Shown here: positions 6,472 through 13,309 of the stretch, one piece after another
How positions within the stretch are numbered: position 1 is the first letter of the stretch
How the letters are laid out: each line of letters starts with the position of its first letter
Virus record (IMG/VR): IMGVR_UViG_3300035184_000577
Span: 1 to 33,211 of that record
DNA: 33,211 bases
Origin: a virus
Direction: 5' to 3' (one strand)
Translations under genes and position numbers: made by a program
Notes under the pieces: generated by a model
Databases searched by the model: none
What the model saw: the letters and a program-made list of their open reading frames with translations, nothing else
What the model was told of the DNA's origin: nothing

Positions 6472-8577
6472 ATGGCATACGGCGTAAAATATAGATTAGA
6501 ATTTTCCGATGTTTTAGGATACGGAAAAAAAGTTGAAATATTAAAAAAAGATTATACCGGCGAAGTTTTACCAATGATTGGCGGCGCTGAACCCGTAACA
6601 ATTAAATGGAATTCGTCAGATGATTTTTATAAACCGTTAATTGGTTCACAATGTACGTTGGAATTGATGGTGACAGATTCCGTTCAATATGATGATTTTT
6701 ATAAATTTGACGAACGAGAATTTAAAGTAAAAGTTTCATATTCTAAAAGTATTTCACAATCCTACGCCGATAGGGTTACAGATGATAACGGTATTTATGA
6801 AAATTTAAAATGTATTGATTCTGTTTTAGGTTATTTTGATACAACATCAATAAATTATGCCGATTATTGGGTTGGTTTTTTGGTTGTTGATAGGTTTACG
6901 GAACGAATAACATCAACGCCATATAGTATAAAATTCAACGCATTTGACGGAATCGGTACATTAGGCAATTATGATGCGCCTTTAAGTGTTTACAATCAAA
7001 GTTCTTCATATTTAGGGTTGACAGATTTAGAACGTATATCTAAAATATTAGAAAATTTAGATTTAGATTTGGATATTGTTTTTATGAACGATTTGAATTA
7101 TTTAATTCCTGAAGACCAAGTAAGTACGGCACAATTTCCAAATTCAGTAACTTTTGAAAAGGAAAATCTTGAATTATTTAAAGGATTGGATTTATATTCA
7201 GCTAAAAAACAATTAGAATTACTATTGTCTTTGTATAATATGAGGATTTACCAATCATTTGGGAAATGGTACGTTGTTGAGGTTACAAATAATTTTGATA
7301 CAACTGTAAAAAACAATATTGTTGATTTAAATTATTTCCAACAATCACCGGATAATATAAGGGAATTAATAACACGAAGATTAAATTCAATTAATGGTGA
7401 ATTTATATCATCAAAAAGGCATAATTATTTAGGAGTGTTACAAGGAACCGAAAACGTTTCAACAGTTAACACCGTACCGGAACAGTTAAAACCTATTAAA
7501 AACAATTTAAATAGGGAATATTTGCAACCTTTGCAAAGCATAACAAAAACATTAAGCACAACACAATTCGATAAATCATTTTACAACTCAAATCCGGGTT
7601 TTGAATACGGATTAAATGGTTGGAATGTAACATCGTCCCGGGCCGTAATTGCTACAAATACAATTGATAGGCAAGGCGCAAAATCCATATATTTAGACGC
7701 ATCAACTTCGGGTGATTTGGAATGTATTTCAAATATTGTTCCTAATACATTAATTTGGAATACCGTTTTGTCTGATATAAAATATCAATTTTCTTTTTAT
7801 GTTGATTCAACTGTTTCAAATTTAGGAATGAAAATAAGATTTCAAATATATTCGGAAGGTTTTTCAAGTGCGCCGGATATTTATTTTAATTCAACGACGG
7901 GAAATTGGCAATCTTTAGCAATTATTAATGAAATTGAAAATTTTGATAATAACCAATTTGTAAATGTTTCAAGAACATTAAAAAATCCTTTTGATGATGG
8001 TTTTGGTACTGAATCACAAAGAAGATATTTACAAATAAAAATATTTAATACAACTGCCGGACAGACGGGAACCGGTTATATTAAAACTTATTTTGATAAT
8101 GTTTCTTTTTCGCAAGATAGTTCCGTTTTTGGTTCCTTATTTAATACGAATCAACCAAAATCGACAAATATAATTGCAACAAGAACAACTAACAGTTTAT
8201 ATAGTTCAAATAAAAAAACAGATTCAATTTTGGCGCCGGGAATTGGTGTTTTTCAGAATTGGTACCGAAGCCGGGATAAATATATTTTTCAAGGTCAAAA
8301 CAAATATCAAACAATCAGCAACATAACAAATCAATCAATTATGAATGATTTCAGAGAGTTTTGCACCCGTTACAATGGAACTTTTAGGATTAACAATCCA
8401 ACGCCTTTAGCATTGGTAAATAAACTTTGGTTTAATTGGGTTGATGTTTTACAAGACCCTGAAGCGTCTATAATTGACGGGATGACGTACAAAGTTAAAT
8501 CCGGTGAATTTAATGTAATGGCACACCTTCCAAATAATGACAATGATTTAAATATTGATATAAGAATAACGAATTAA
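6472..8577 (+). CDS. Distal tail/baseplate protein with carbohydrate-binding-like module
   Basis: 701 residues, 12 bases after the tape measure gene, the usual place for distal tail or baseplate hub proteins. The N-terminal part (about 1-120) is a beta-rich domain (YRLEFSDVLGYGKKVEILKK... EFKVKVSY) of the type seen in tail-tip proteins of Bacteroidota phages. A middle region (about 374-545) starts NPGFEYGLNGWNV and contains YQFSFYVDSTVSNLGMKIRF and YFDNVSF, resembling a CBM4/9 jelly roll. A final conserved-looking part (FRINNPTPLALVNKLWFNWV... IDGMTYKVKSGEFNVMAHLP) probably anchors it in the tip. Likely role: host surface contact or structural hub. The tail location is secure, the exact protein class less so. 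Confidence 0.7.
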   Translation: MAYGVKYRLEFSDVLGYGKKVEILKKDYTGEVLPMIGGAEPVTIKWNSSDDFYKPLIGSQCTLELMVTDSVQYDDFYKFDEREFKVKVSYSKSISQSYADRVTDDNGIYENLKCIDSVLGYFDTTSINYADYWVGFLVVDRFTERITSTPYSIKFNAFDGIGTLGNYDAPLSVYNQSSSYLGLTDLERISKILENLDLDLDIVFMNDLNYLIPEDQVSTAQFPNSVTFEKENLELFKGLDLYSAKKQLELLLSLYNMRIYQSFGKWYVVEVTNNFDTTVKNNIVDLNYFQQSPDNIRELITRRLNSINGEFISSKRHNYLGVLQGTENVSTVNTVPEQLKPIKNNLNREYLQPLQSITKTLSTTQFDKSFYNSNPGFEYGLNGWNVTSSRAVIATNTIDRQGAKSIYLDASTSGDLECISNIVPNTLIWNTVLSDIKYQFSFYVDSTVSNLGMKIRFQIYSEGFSSAPDIYFNSTTGNWQSLAIINEIENFDNNQFVNVSRTLKNPFDDGFGTESQRRYLQIKIFNTTAGQTGTGYIKTYFDNVSFSQDSSVFGSLFNTNQPKSTNIIATRTTNSLYSSNKKTDSILAPGIGVFQNWYRSRDKYIFQGQNKYQTISNITNQSIMNDFREFCTRYNGTFRINNPTPLALVNKLWFNWVDVLQDPEASIIDGMTYKVKSGEFNVMAHLPNNDNDLNIDIRITN

Positions 8578-8605
8578 ATAAACTTTTTTTTGTTTTGTTT
8601 GTCAG

Positions 8606-8646
8606 CCGCTTATTTGTATTTATTTACATTTAGGCGGTTTTTTTTG
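8606..8646 (+). terminator. Intrinsic terminator closing the tail operon
   Basis: Stem CCGCTTA (8606-8612) / TAGGCGG (8631-8637), 7 bp with one T-G pair, followed by nine T. It separates the tail genes from the replication/regulation block. Confidence 0.75.
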
Positions 8647-8709
8647 CTTAAATGTTTTTTTTATTGAAAATTTATTTTTAATTTCGCAGTAAATAAAACA
8701 ACAAAAAAT

Positions 8710-8907
8710 ATGTTCGAACAAAAATTTAAAAACGAAATGAAGCGTTTAAATTTAAAACGCTATGACGTTTGTGCTTTATTAAGTTGCACAATGCCAACAT
8801 TAAAATCACGATTAAAAAACCCGATGACTTTCACAATTGCGGAAATTATTATTTTGCAACAAAATGATTTTCTTTTGTCGGGAATTTCTGAAAATTTAAA
8901 CATTTAA
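8710..8907 (+). CDS. Small helix-turn-helix DNA-binding protein
   Basis: 65 residues. LKRYDVCALLSCTMPTLKSR (about 15-34) reads as a helix-turn-helix in which the second helix (MPTLKSRLKNP) would contact DNA, and AEIIILQQNDFLLS gives a supporting helix. Such Cro/XRE-like mini-proteins are common early genes of Bacteroidota phages. It is the first gene of the replication block, after a terminator and an A-rich leader, and could regulate the repeated promoter boxes at 9822, 13810 and 16813 (inference). No other candidate transcription regulator is obvious in the window. Confidence 0.65.
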   Translation: MFEQKFKNEMKRLNLKRYDVCALLSCTMPTLKSRLKNPMTFTIAEIIILQQNDFLLSGISENLNI

Positions 8908-8923
8908 AACAAAAACAAAAACA

Positions 8924-9475
8924 ATGGAAAAATTACGACAAATTCAGGCCGAATTGAAAGCGCCAAAGAACCAAAGAAATAATTTTGGGAAATACAATTA
9001 CCGAAGTTGTGAAGATATTTTGGAAGCCGTTAAACCGCTTTTAAAAAAATACGAATGTACCTTGACAATTTCCGATGAAATAAAACAATTGGGTGATATT
9101 ATTTTTGTAGAATCTACGGTAATTATATCGGATGGCGATGATGAAATTCATACAATGGCGCAAGCGGGAATTGACCCAAACCGTAAAGGAATGGATATTG
9201 CCCAATCTTTTGGAAGCAGTAGCAGTTATTCGCGGAAATATGCGTTAAATGGATGTTTTTTAATTGACGACAGTAAGGATGCGGATTTTACAAATACACA
9301 CGAGAAAACACCTTCAAAAGCCGTTGAAACGGATGGCCGCAAATGGTTAACCGAAGCGCAATTGAATGCAACATTAAAATCAACGGAAGTTCAGGCCCAA
9401 AAGGTTTTGAATACTTTTAAGATGAAAAAAGAATATAAAGAAAAAATAATCAGTAAGTTTAATTTAAATAAATAA
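8924..9475 (+). CDS. erf: ERF-family single-strand annealing protein
   Basis: 183 residues. Family hallmarks are GKYNYRSCEDILEAVKPLLK (about 22-41) and SFGSSSSYSRKYALNGCFLI (about 95-114) followed by DDSKDAD. ERF proteins bind ssDNA and anneal complementary strands in phage recombination and genome circularisation. A C-terminal basic region (residues 130-183) follows the core. It starts behind an A-rich leader (AAACAAAAACAATG) and is co-transcribed with an SSB-like gene (9484). A RecE-type exonuclease lies at 10310, so annealase, ssDNA-binding protein and exonuclease form a two-component recombination set. Confidence 0.88.
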   Translation: MEKLRQIQAELKAPKNQRNNFGKYNYRSCEDILEAVKPLLKKYECTLTISDEIKQLGDIIFVESTVIISDGDDEIHTMAQAGIDPNRKGMDIAQSFGSSSSYSRKYALNGCFLIDDSKDADFTNTHEKTPSKAVETDGRKWLTEAQLNATLKSTEVQAQKVLNTFKMKKEYKEKIISKFNLNK

Positions 9476-9483
9476 GTAATATT

Positions 9484-9747
9484 ATGAGTACACAAACAGA
9501 AAAAGTTTTTGCAGATGGTTTTTTAGTAAAAAGAAATGATTCGGCGCCGGAATTTGTATTGGCATCGGTTTCATTAAAAGTTGATGAAGCGATTGGCTTT
9601 ATAAAAGCAAACGCCAACAATGGTTGGGTTAATATCGATTTAAAACGTGGCCAAAGCGGAAAATGTTATGCAGAATTAAATACTTGGAAACCTAAAACGC
9701 AAGGTGAAGGAAATTCAACAAGTAAAAAGGATGATTTACCTTTTTAA
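9484..9747 (+). CDS. SSB-like small protein with DDLPF tail
   Basis: 87 residues, 8 bases after the ERF gene. The body (about 7-70) is beta-rich with aromatic and Lys/Arg residues (GFLVKRND, NNGWVNIDLKRGQ, KCYAELNTWKPK). A short polar linker then ends in KKDDLPF, very like the acidic-hydrophobic C-terminal tip of bacterial SSB (DDIPF) that recruits partner proteins. No full-length SSB is visible elsewhere in the window. It is probably a reduced or divergent ssDNA-binding protein working with the annealase; this function is inferred from the tip and the neighbours. A terminator follows. Confidence 0.65.
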   Translation: MSTQTEKVFADGFLVKRNDSAPEFVLASVSLKVDEAIGFIKANANNGWVNIDLKRGQSGKCYAELNTWKPKTQGEGNSTSKKDDLPF

Positions 9748-9771
9748 GTAGTTAATTTTAAATTAAATTAG

Positions 9772-9802
9772 TGCGGTTCTTAATTGAATCGCATTTTTTT
9801 TT
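9772..9802 (+). terminator. Intrinsic terminator after SSB-like gene
   Basis: Stem TGCGGTTC (9772-9779) / GAATCGCA (9786-9793), 8 bp with one G-T pair and a 6-base loop, followed by a run of nine T. Confidence 0.85.
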
Positions 9803-9821
9803 AAATTATTTTTAAATAAAG

Positions 9822-9852
9822 TTGTGTAATTGAAAAAATTCTTTTACTTTTG
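9822..9852 (+). promoter_or_regulatory. Promoter with conserved spacer box, copy 1
   Basis: TTG (9822-9824), a 20-base spacer, then TACTTTTG (9845-9852), which is good Bacteroidota -33/-7 spacing. The stretch 9826-9852, containing AATTGAAAAAATTCTTTT, is repeated with few changes at 13810-13836 and 16817-16843. The leader TTAAACAAACAAAAACAAAT leads to the ATG at 9881. Confidence 0.7.
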
Positions 9853-9880
9853 AAGTGTTAAACAAACAAAAACAAATATT

Positions 9881-10105
9881 ATGAAAACATTTTTAGACAT
9901 CACAAACGAGTTAATGAAAGAAAAAAACCTTGCATACTCACCAAAAACTTTTAACAATATATTTAATGAAGTTAAGTCTACACCTAAATATATTGAAAGC
10001 AATGAAAAATGGAATAATTGGTTGTTAAGCATAGCGCCAAAACAAAAAGAGCAAACATTTTCTTTTATGAGTAATCATTTAACAACAGATAATAGATTAA
10101 AATAA
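9881..10105 (+). CDS. Hypothetical small protein
   Basis: 74 residues, mostly helical and charged, no membrane segment, Lys-rich with NNWLLSIAPKQKEQTFSF near the end. It starts with its own promoter (9822-9852) and an A-rich leader and is followed by a GGGGTGTAAAAACCCC hairpin that recurs at 24902. This promoter, leader, small gene, hairpin layout is shared with the accessory cassettes at 16813-17334 and 24446-25063. I recognise no family. Possibly an early host-takeover or regulatory peptide (inference). Confidence 0.65.
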   Translation: MKTFLDITNELMKEKNLAYSPKTFNNIFNEVKSTPKYIESNEKWNNWLLSIAPKQKEQTFSFMSNHLTTDNRLK

Positions 10106-10112
10106 AAACATT

Positions 10113-10132
10113 AAGGGGTGTAAAAACCCCTT
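10113..10132 (+). repeat. Intercistronic hairpin GGGGTGTAAAAACCCC, copy 1
   Basis: Stem AAGGGGT (10113-10119) / ACCCCTT (10126-10132) with a 6-base loop. There is no long T tract, so an RNA-processing or stability element is as likely as a terminator. The 16-base core at 10115-10130 is identical to 24902-24917. Confidence 0.7.
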
Positions 10133-10185
10133 TATAAAAACCGGGGTTCGATATCCCGTTAAGTATAAATAAAACAAAACAAATT

Positions 10186-10308
10186 ATGGATAAATTAATT
10201 GAATTTTTAGAATTTAGGGTTCAGGCTTTAGAGAAAAAAATAATAGAATTAGAGCAAACAGTAAAGGAACAAAACAATTATATATTAAGCGAAACACAAA
10301 ACAAATAA
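10186..10308 (+). CDS. Short coiled-coil protein
   Basis: 40 residues from the ATG at 10186, behind the A-rich leader AAATAAAACAAAACAAATT. Almost all of it is one amphipathic helix with Leu/Ile heptads (LIEFLEFRVQALEKKIIELE), so it should form a coiled coil, perhaps a small dimer or an adaptor. It ends one base before the exonuclease start at 10310. Too short for family assignment; kept because of leader, tight spacing and clear heptad pattern. Confidence 0.55.
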   Translation: MDKLIEFLEFRVQALEKKIIELEQTVKEQNNYILSETQNK

Positions 10309-10309
10309 A

Positions 10310-11071
10310 ATGAAAACAAAATTTGACTCAAACGAAATATATCATTCATCGCCCGGAATAAGTGCATCGGGTTTAAAAACAATCTTTAAAAAATCGGTTT
10401 ATCACTTTTTAAATCAAAAACGTTTTGAATCTTCTGCAATGGCTTTAGGTTCTGCGGTTCATTGCGCTATGTTAGAACCCGAATTGTATTATAAAGATTA
10501 TCACGTTATGCCTAAAATAGATAGGCGTACAAAAGCCGGAAAAGAGGCATTCGAAATTGAAACAAAAAAGGCTGAAGGGAAATTGTTGTTGGCAGCGGAT
10601 GAACACGATAAAATAACTAAAATATTAAATAATTTTAGAAATCACGATTTGGCGCAAAAGTATTGCAAAGGTGAAATCGAATTATCGCATTACAGACAAT
10701 ACGAAAACATTGATGTAAGAATTAGGCCGGACGCATTAAATAGAATTGAAAACTTTATTTCAGACGTTAAGACTTGCCAAGATAATGCACCAATGGCATT
10801 TAAAAGGGATGTTTACAAATATGGTTATCATTTACAAGCGGCATTCTATTCGGATATGTTGGGGGTTCCGGCTGAAAATTTCCGATTTATCGCCGTTGAA
10901 ACAAATTATCCTTTTTCAGTTGAGGTTTACGGGTTAAGTAGTGAAATGATTGAACAAGGTCGCAAGGGTTGGAAAAGGGCTTTTAACGATTGGAAAATAT
11001 ACGTTGAAACGGGTATTATTTCGGGTTACAATTGGAATGAATTTAATAATGACGGAAGTTTAGTTTTATAA
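10310..11071 (+). CDS. RecE-type PD-(D/E)XK exonuclease (DUF3799-like)
   Basis: 253 residues. The series HSSPGISASGLKTI (12-25), MALGSAVHCAMLEPE (44-58, His51), VRIRPDALN (136-144, Asp141), ISDVKTCQDNAP (150-161, Asp152 and Lys154 of the D-xK signature) and YGYHLQAAFYSDM (171-183) is the exonuclease VIII/RecE-like nuclease pattern. It would resect double-stranded ends so that the ERF protein can anneal strands. Size fits the catalytic domain alone. It lies in the recombination/replication block and is followed after 2 bases by the DnaA domain IV gene, implying one transcript. Confidence 0.85.
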   Translation: MKTKFDSNEIYHSSPGISASGLKTIFKKSVYHFLNQKRFESSAMALGSAVHCAMLEPELYYKDYHVMPKIDRRTKAGKEAFEIETKKAEGKLLLAADEHDKITKILNNFRNHDLAQKYCKGEIELSHYRQYENIDVRIRPDALNRIENFISDVKTCQDNAPMAFKRDVYKYGYHLQAAFYSDMLGVPAENFRFIAVETNYPFSVEVYGLSSEMIEQGRKGWKRAFNDWKIYVETGIISGYNWNEFNNDGSLVL

Positions 11072-11073
11072 AT

Positions 11074-11457
11074 ATGGTTTTAGATAATTTAATAAATAGG
11101 GTTAACAAACATTTTGATGTTGATATTACACAAAATTCAAGAAGGCGAGAAATAGTAATGGCGCGCGCTGCATTTTATTGGCTTGCAAGAAAAAAAACAA
11201 GACACACAACAACACGAATTGGTTCAATTGTTAACCGCGACCATAGTTCGGTAATATATTCAATGAATAATTTCGAAAATTGGATTAATTGCGATTTACA
11301 TTTTAAAAATGAATTCGAAAAGTTACGTAAAATAGTATTTAATGAATTAAGTGTTGAAGATTTAATGAAAAAAAAGGTATTAGTTAAGTATAAATTCCTT
11401 AAAATTGCAAAGAATCTTTTACTTGTTGAAGTTGACAAATTAAAAAAAGAGTTATAA
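11074..11457 (+). CDS. Stand-alone DnaA domain IV-like DNA-binding protein
   Basis: 127 residues. Residues about 23-66 match DnaA domain IV: RRREIVMARAAFYWLARK gives the long helix, TTTRIGSIVNRDHSSVIYSM contains the signature loop (RDHSSV, compare RDHTTV) that reads DnaA boxes. There is no AAA+ ATPase part, so it cannot act as DnaA itself. The C-terminal part (about 85-127) is Lys/Leu-rich helical. It may mark the phage origin, compete with host DnaA, or regulate transcription (inference). It lies between exonuclease and VRR-NUC genes, upstream of the replication initiator. Confidence 0.75.
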   Translation: MVLDNLINRVNKHFDVDITQNSRRREIVMARAAFYWLARKKTRHTTTRIGSIVNRDHSSVIYSMNNFENWINCDLHFKNEFEKLRKIVFNELSVEDLMKKKVLVKYKFLKIAKNLLLVEVDKLKKEL

Positions 11458-11469
11458 AATAAAAATATA

Positions 11470-11844
11470 ATGAAAAGAAATCCATTTGAAAAATATTTAA
11501 AAGGTGAAGATTTATTGCAAAGGGCCGTAATGAATTATATTATTATGCAATATCCAAAGGCAATTTTCACGCATCCAATGAATGAAGGAAAACGAACGCC
11601 ATTTGAACAATATAAAATGAAATATTTAGGTGCAAAACCCGGAATTCCTGATTTATTAATATTTACACCAAACGATAAAAAGAACGGATTAGCGATTGAA
11701 TTAAAATATAAGTATAATAAACCGACACCAAACCAAAAAGAATGGCTTAAATGGCTTGAAAATAGCAATTGGAAGGTTGAATGGCACAATAATTTTGAAG
11801 ATTGCGTAAAAACAATTGATAATTATTTTAATAATGAAGTTTAA
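11470..11844 (+). CDS. VRR-NUC domain nuclease
   Basis: 124 residues, a complete single-domain VRR-NUC protein. Visible elements: an N-terminal helix (EDLLQRAVMNYIIMQYP), HPMNEGKR (35-42), GAKPGIPDLLIF (54-65, Asp61), GLAIELKYKYNKPTPNQKEW (73-92, Glu77, Lys79 and Gln89) and a final WLENSNWKVEW helix-strand. This fold cuts branched or structured DNA and is common in phage replication modules, where it may resolve junctions before packaging. The catalytic set D-(15)-ExK-Q is intact. Confidence 0.85.
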   Translation: MKRNPFEKYLKGEDLLQRAVMNYIIMQYPKAIFTHPMNEGKRTPFEQYKMKYLGAKPGIPDLLIFTPNDKKNGLAIELKYKYNKPTPNQKEWLKWLENSNWKVEWHNNFEDCVKTIDNYFNNEV

Positions 11845-11856
11845 AATTTAGTAAAA

Positions 11857-12102
11857 ATGAAATACAACGATGTTTATTTTGATGACACAAACCAAAAAAT
11901 TAGATGGACACAATCAACGCCCGAAAATCTTCCAATTACATACGACTATGTAGGTAAGACAACAAGGGTTGAATTTGATTTGTTAATAGAATTACTTTGG
12001 CAGAGATACGAAGATTCAATTATTGACTTAAAAGATTTAAAAAAAATCTTCAATGATTTACGTGTTTTTTGTGATTCAATAAAAAATAACTATAATTTAT
12101 AG
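11857..12102 (+). CDS. Hypothetical protein
   Basis: 81 residues, acidic, with a short beta N-terminus (DVYFDDTNQKIRWTQ) and a C-terminal helix (DLKDLKKIFNDLRVFCDSIK). It lies 12 bases after the VRR-NUC gene and is last before the leader RNA of the initiator gene, so it probably shares the upstream transcript. No family recognised. Confidence 0.6.
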   Translation: MKYNDVYFDDTNQKIRWTQSTPENLPITYDYVGKTTRVEFDLLIELLWQRYEDSIIDLKDLKKIFNDLRVFCDSIKNNYNL

Positions 12103-12112
12103 TTAAAATATT

Positions 12113-12120
12113 TATATTTG
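12113..12120 (+). promoter_or_regulatory. -7 promoter box TATATTTG before leader RNA
   Basis: A good Bacteroidota -7 box whose expected start point (a few bases downstream) coincides with the first arm of the hairpin pair at 12122. The -33 region (around 12090) has no clear TTTG. Confidence 0.55.
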
Positions 12121-12121
12121 C

Positions 12122-12212
12122 ATTGTTATGTCGTGGTAACAATATAAAAAATTAATAGATACCCTATTGATGATGCGACCACGACCGCTGATTTGATAGG
12201 GTAATTCTTTTT
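12122..12212 (+). ncRNA. Structured leader RNA or small RNA with two kissing hairpins
   Basis: Hairpin 1 has arms ATTGTTA (12122-12128) and TAACAAT (12137-12143), 7 bp, loop TGTCGTGG. Hairpin 2 has outer arms TACCCTAT (12160-12167) and ATAGGGTA (12196-12203), extended by T-G, G-T and A-T pairs, then a symmetric TGAT/TGAT internal loop (12171-12174, 12189-12192) that could form tandem G-A pairs. An inner GCG/CGC stem (12175-12177, 12186-12188) closes the loop ACCACGAC (12178-12185). The two loops are complementary over 7 bases (GTCGTGG/CCACGAC). A U-rich tract follows (12205-12212). The RNA sits between a -7 box and the initiator ATG at 12218. Two tiny frames lie inside (12128: MSW; 12170: MMRPRPLI). 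The structure is read by hand; I recognise no known RNA family. Confidence 0.7.
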
Positions 12213-12217
12213 AAAAT

Positions 12218-13150
12218 ATGGAAATAAATAAAATTTACAAACCGAAAAAATTTGATTTTTTTACAGTAGTTCCAAATAATATTTTCAGGCACAAAGATAT
12301 TTCAGCAAGTGCAACCGGATTATATTGTTGGCTTTTTTCACACGAAGCAAAAACAGAAATGACAGTTCAATTTATTTGCGGCCATTTTAAAGACGGAAAA
12401 GACGCCATTAATAAAAGAATAAAAGAACTAATCGATGAAGGTTTTTTGGTACGTAAAGAGATGCGAAATGGCGGTAAATTTGCCGGATATAACTATTATT
12501 TGAATGACAAACCCAACAAGGCAACCAAAAACCACCGCAACCGGAAAAACCGCGACGGTAAAACCGCGACGGTAAAACCGGGCCCGGTTAATCCGCAACA
12601 AAGTAATACTATAAACACTAATGTAATAACTAATAAAAGAAATACTAATGTACGAAGTGCCACAAAATCAAAAACGCCTTTGTACAATGAAATAACATTA
12701 AAGGCATTTCCGCATTTTGTAGAATTATTTCCTATTCAGTACAAACCAAAAGGCGAAACTCAAAAAAACAAATGGTTGGATTGTTTAGACAAACTTCAAA
12801 GAATTGATAAATACAGTTTGCACGATGTTTATGAAGTTACAAAAACACTTCGAAATGATGAATTTTGGCAAACTAATTTTTTAAGTATTTTAAAATTTAG
12901 AAATTTAGACAAAAACGGAATTAAATACATTGACCGTTTTATGTTAAACCAAAAGGCAAAATCAAAACCGGTTGGTTATTCAAAAGTAAAGGGAATAATT
13001 GAATATTTTATTTACAATAGTGCTGCGGACGGAAACAAAGAATTGGGAGCAAAAACAAAAGGCGGAAACTTATTCGAATTTCATATTAAGCAATTAATGC
13101 ACACAAACGAATTTGATGAATTAAAAGAATATGTAATTATAAATAAATAA
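12218..13150 (+). CDS. Replication initiator / replisome organiser with winged helix
   Basis: 310 residues. The N-terminal part (about 12-95) fits a winged-helix initiator domain: FFTVVPNNIFRHKDISASAT, then GLYCWLFSH, MTVQFICGHFKDGKDAINKR (the helix-turn-helix) and LIDEGFLVRKEMRNGGKFAG (wing). A basic, low-complexity linker (about 100-150) is encoded by GC-richer iteron-like repeats at 12546-12589. The C-terminal half (about 160-250) has KWLDCLDKLQRID and FWQTNFLSILKFRNLDKNGI, resembling the helicase-loading end of phage replisome organisers. It lies upstream of the primase-helicase, behind the kissing-hairpin leader RNA. Initiation at its own gene is inferred by analogy with lambda O. Confidence 0.75.
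   Translation: MEINKIYKPKKFDFFTVVPNNIFRHKDISASATGLYCWLFSHEAKTEMTVQFICGHFKDGKDAINKRIKELIDEGFLVRKEMRNGGKFAGYNYYLNDKPNKATKNHRNRKNRDGKTATVKPGPVNPQQSNTINTNVITNKRNTNVRSATKSKTPLYNEITLKAFPHFVELFPIQYKPKGETQKNKWLDCLDKLQRIDKYSLHDVYEVTKTLRNDEFWQTNFLSILKFRNLDKNGIKYIDRFMLNQKAKSKPVGYSKVKGIIEYFIYNSAADGNKELGAKTKGGNLFEFHIKQLMHTNEFDELKEYVIINK
12546..12589 (+). repeat. Iteron-like direct repeats inside initiator gene (candidate origin)
   Basis: Two perfect 14-base units AAAACCGCGACGGT (12546-12559, 12560-12573) and a related third AAAACCGGGCCCGGTT (12574-12589), with a decayed unit just upstream (about 12527-12544). Each has a CCG...CGG inverted core. The block is much richer in GC than its surroundings and encodes the linker of the initiator protein. 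Initiator genes that contain their own iterons are known from lambdoid and lactococcal phages. Confidence 0.65.
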
Positions 13151-13153
13151 ATA

Positions 13154-13309
13154 ATGGAAATAAGTAAATATCAAATATTGGGTTTGTACAAATACAAAAA
13201 TGAATTTCAGGTAATTGATTCATTGAAAAGTATTGTTCAGTTTCAAGGCACTAAAAAAGAATGTAAAGAATATATAAAAATATATTACGAGAATATAAAT
13301 AGCAAATAA
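13154..13309 (+). CDS. Small hypothetical protein
   Basis: 51 residues from an ATG 3 bases after the initiator stop. Pattern: YQILGLYKYKNEFQVIDSLK, then VQFQGTKKECKEYIKIYYEN, a beta-hairpin followed by an amphipathic helix. Basic, no membrane segment. Translational coupling to the initiator is likely. No family recognised. Confidence 0.6.
   Translation: MEISKYQILGLYKYKNEFQVIDSLKSIVQFQGTKKECKEYIKIYYENINSK

Noticed and set aside
12122-12212. Leader RNA as a hammerhead or HDV-like ribozyme
   Set aside because: TTGATGATG recalls the hammerhead CTGATGA core, but the matching GAAA strand and three-stem junction are missing. The interleaved pairing recalls HDV, but the linker between first and second arms is too long.
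12334-12342. Perfect TTWTNCACA DnaA-box match in the initiator gene
   Set aside because: A single match in AT-rich coding DNA (codons for FSHE) is expected by chance; no cluster was found.
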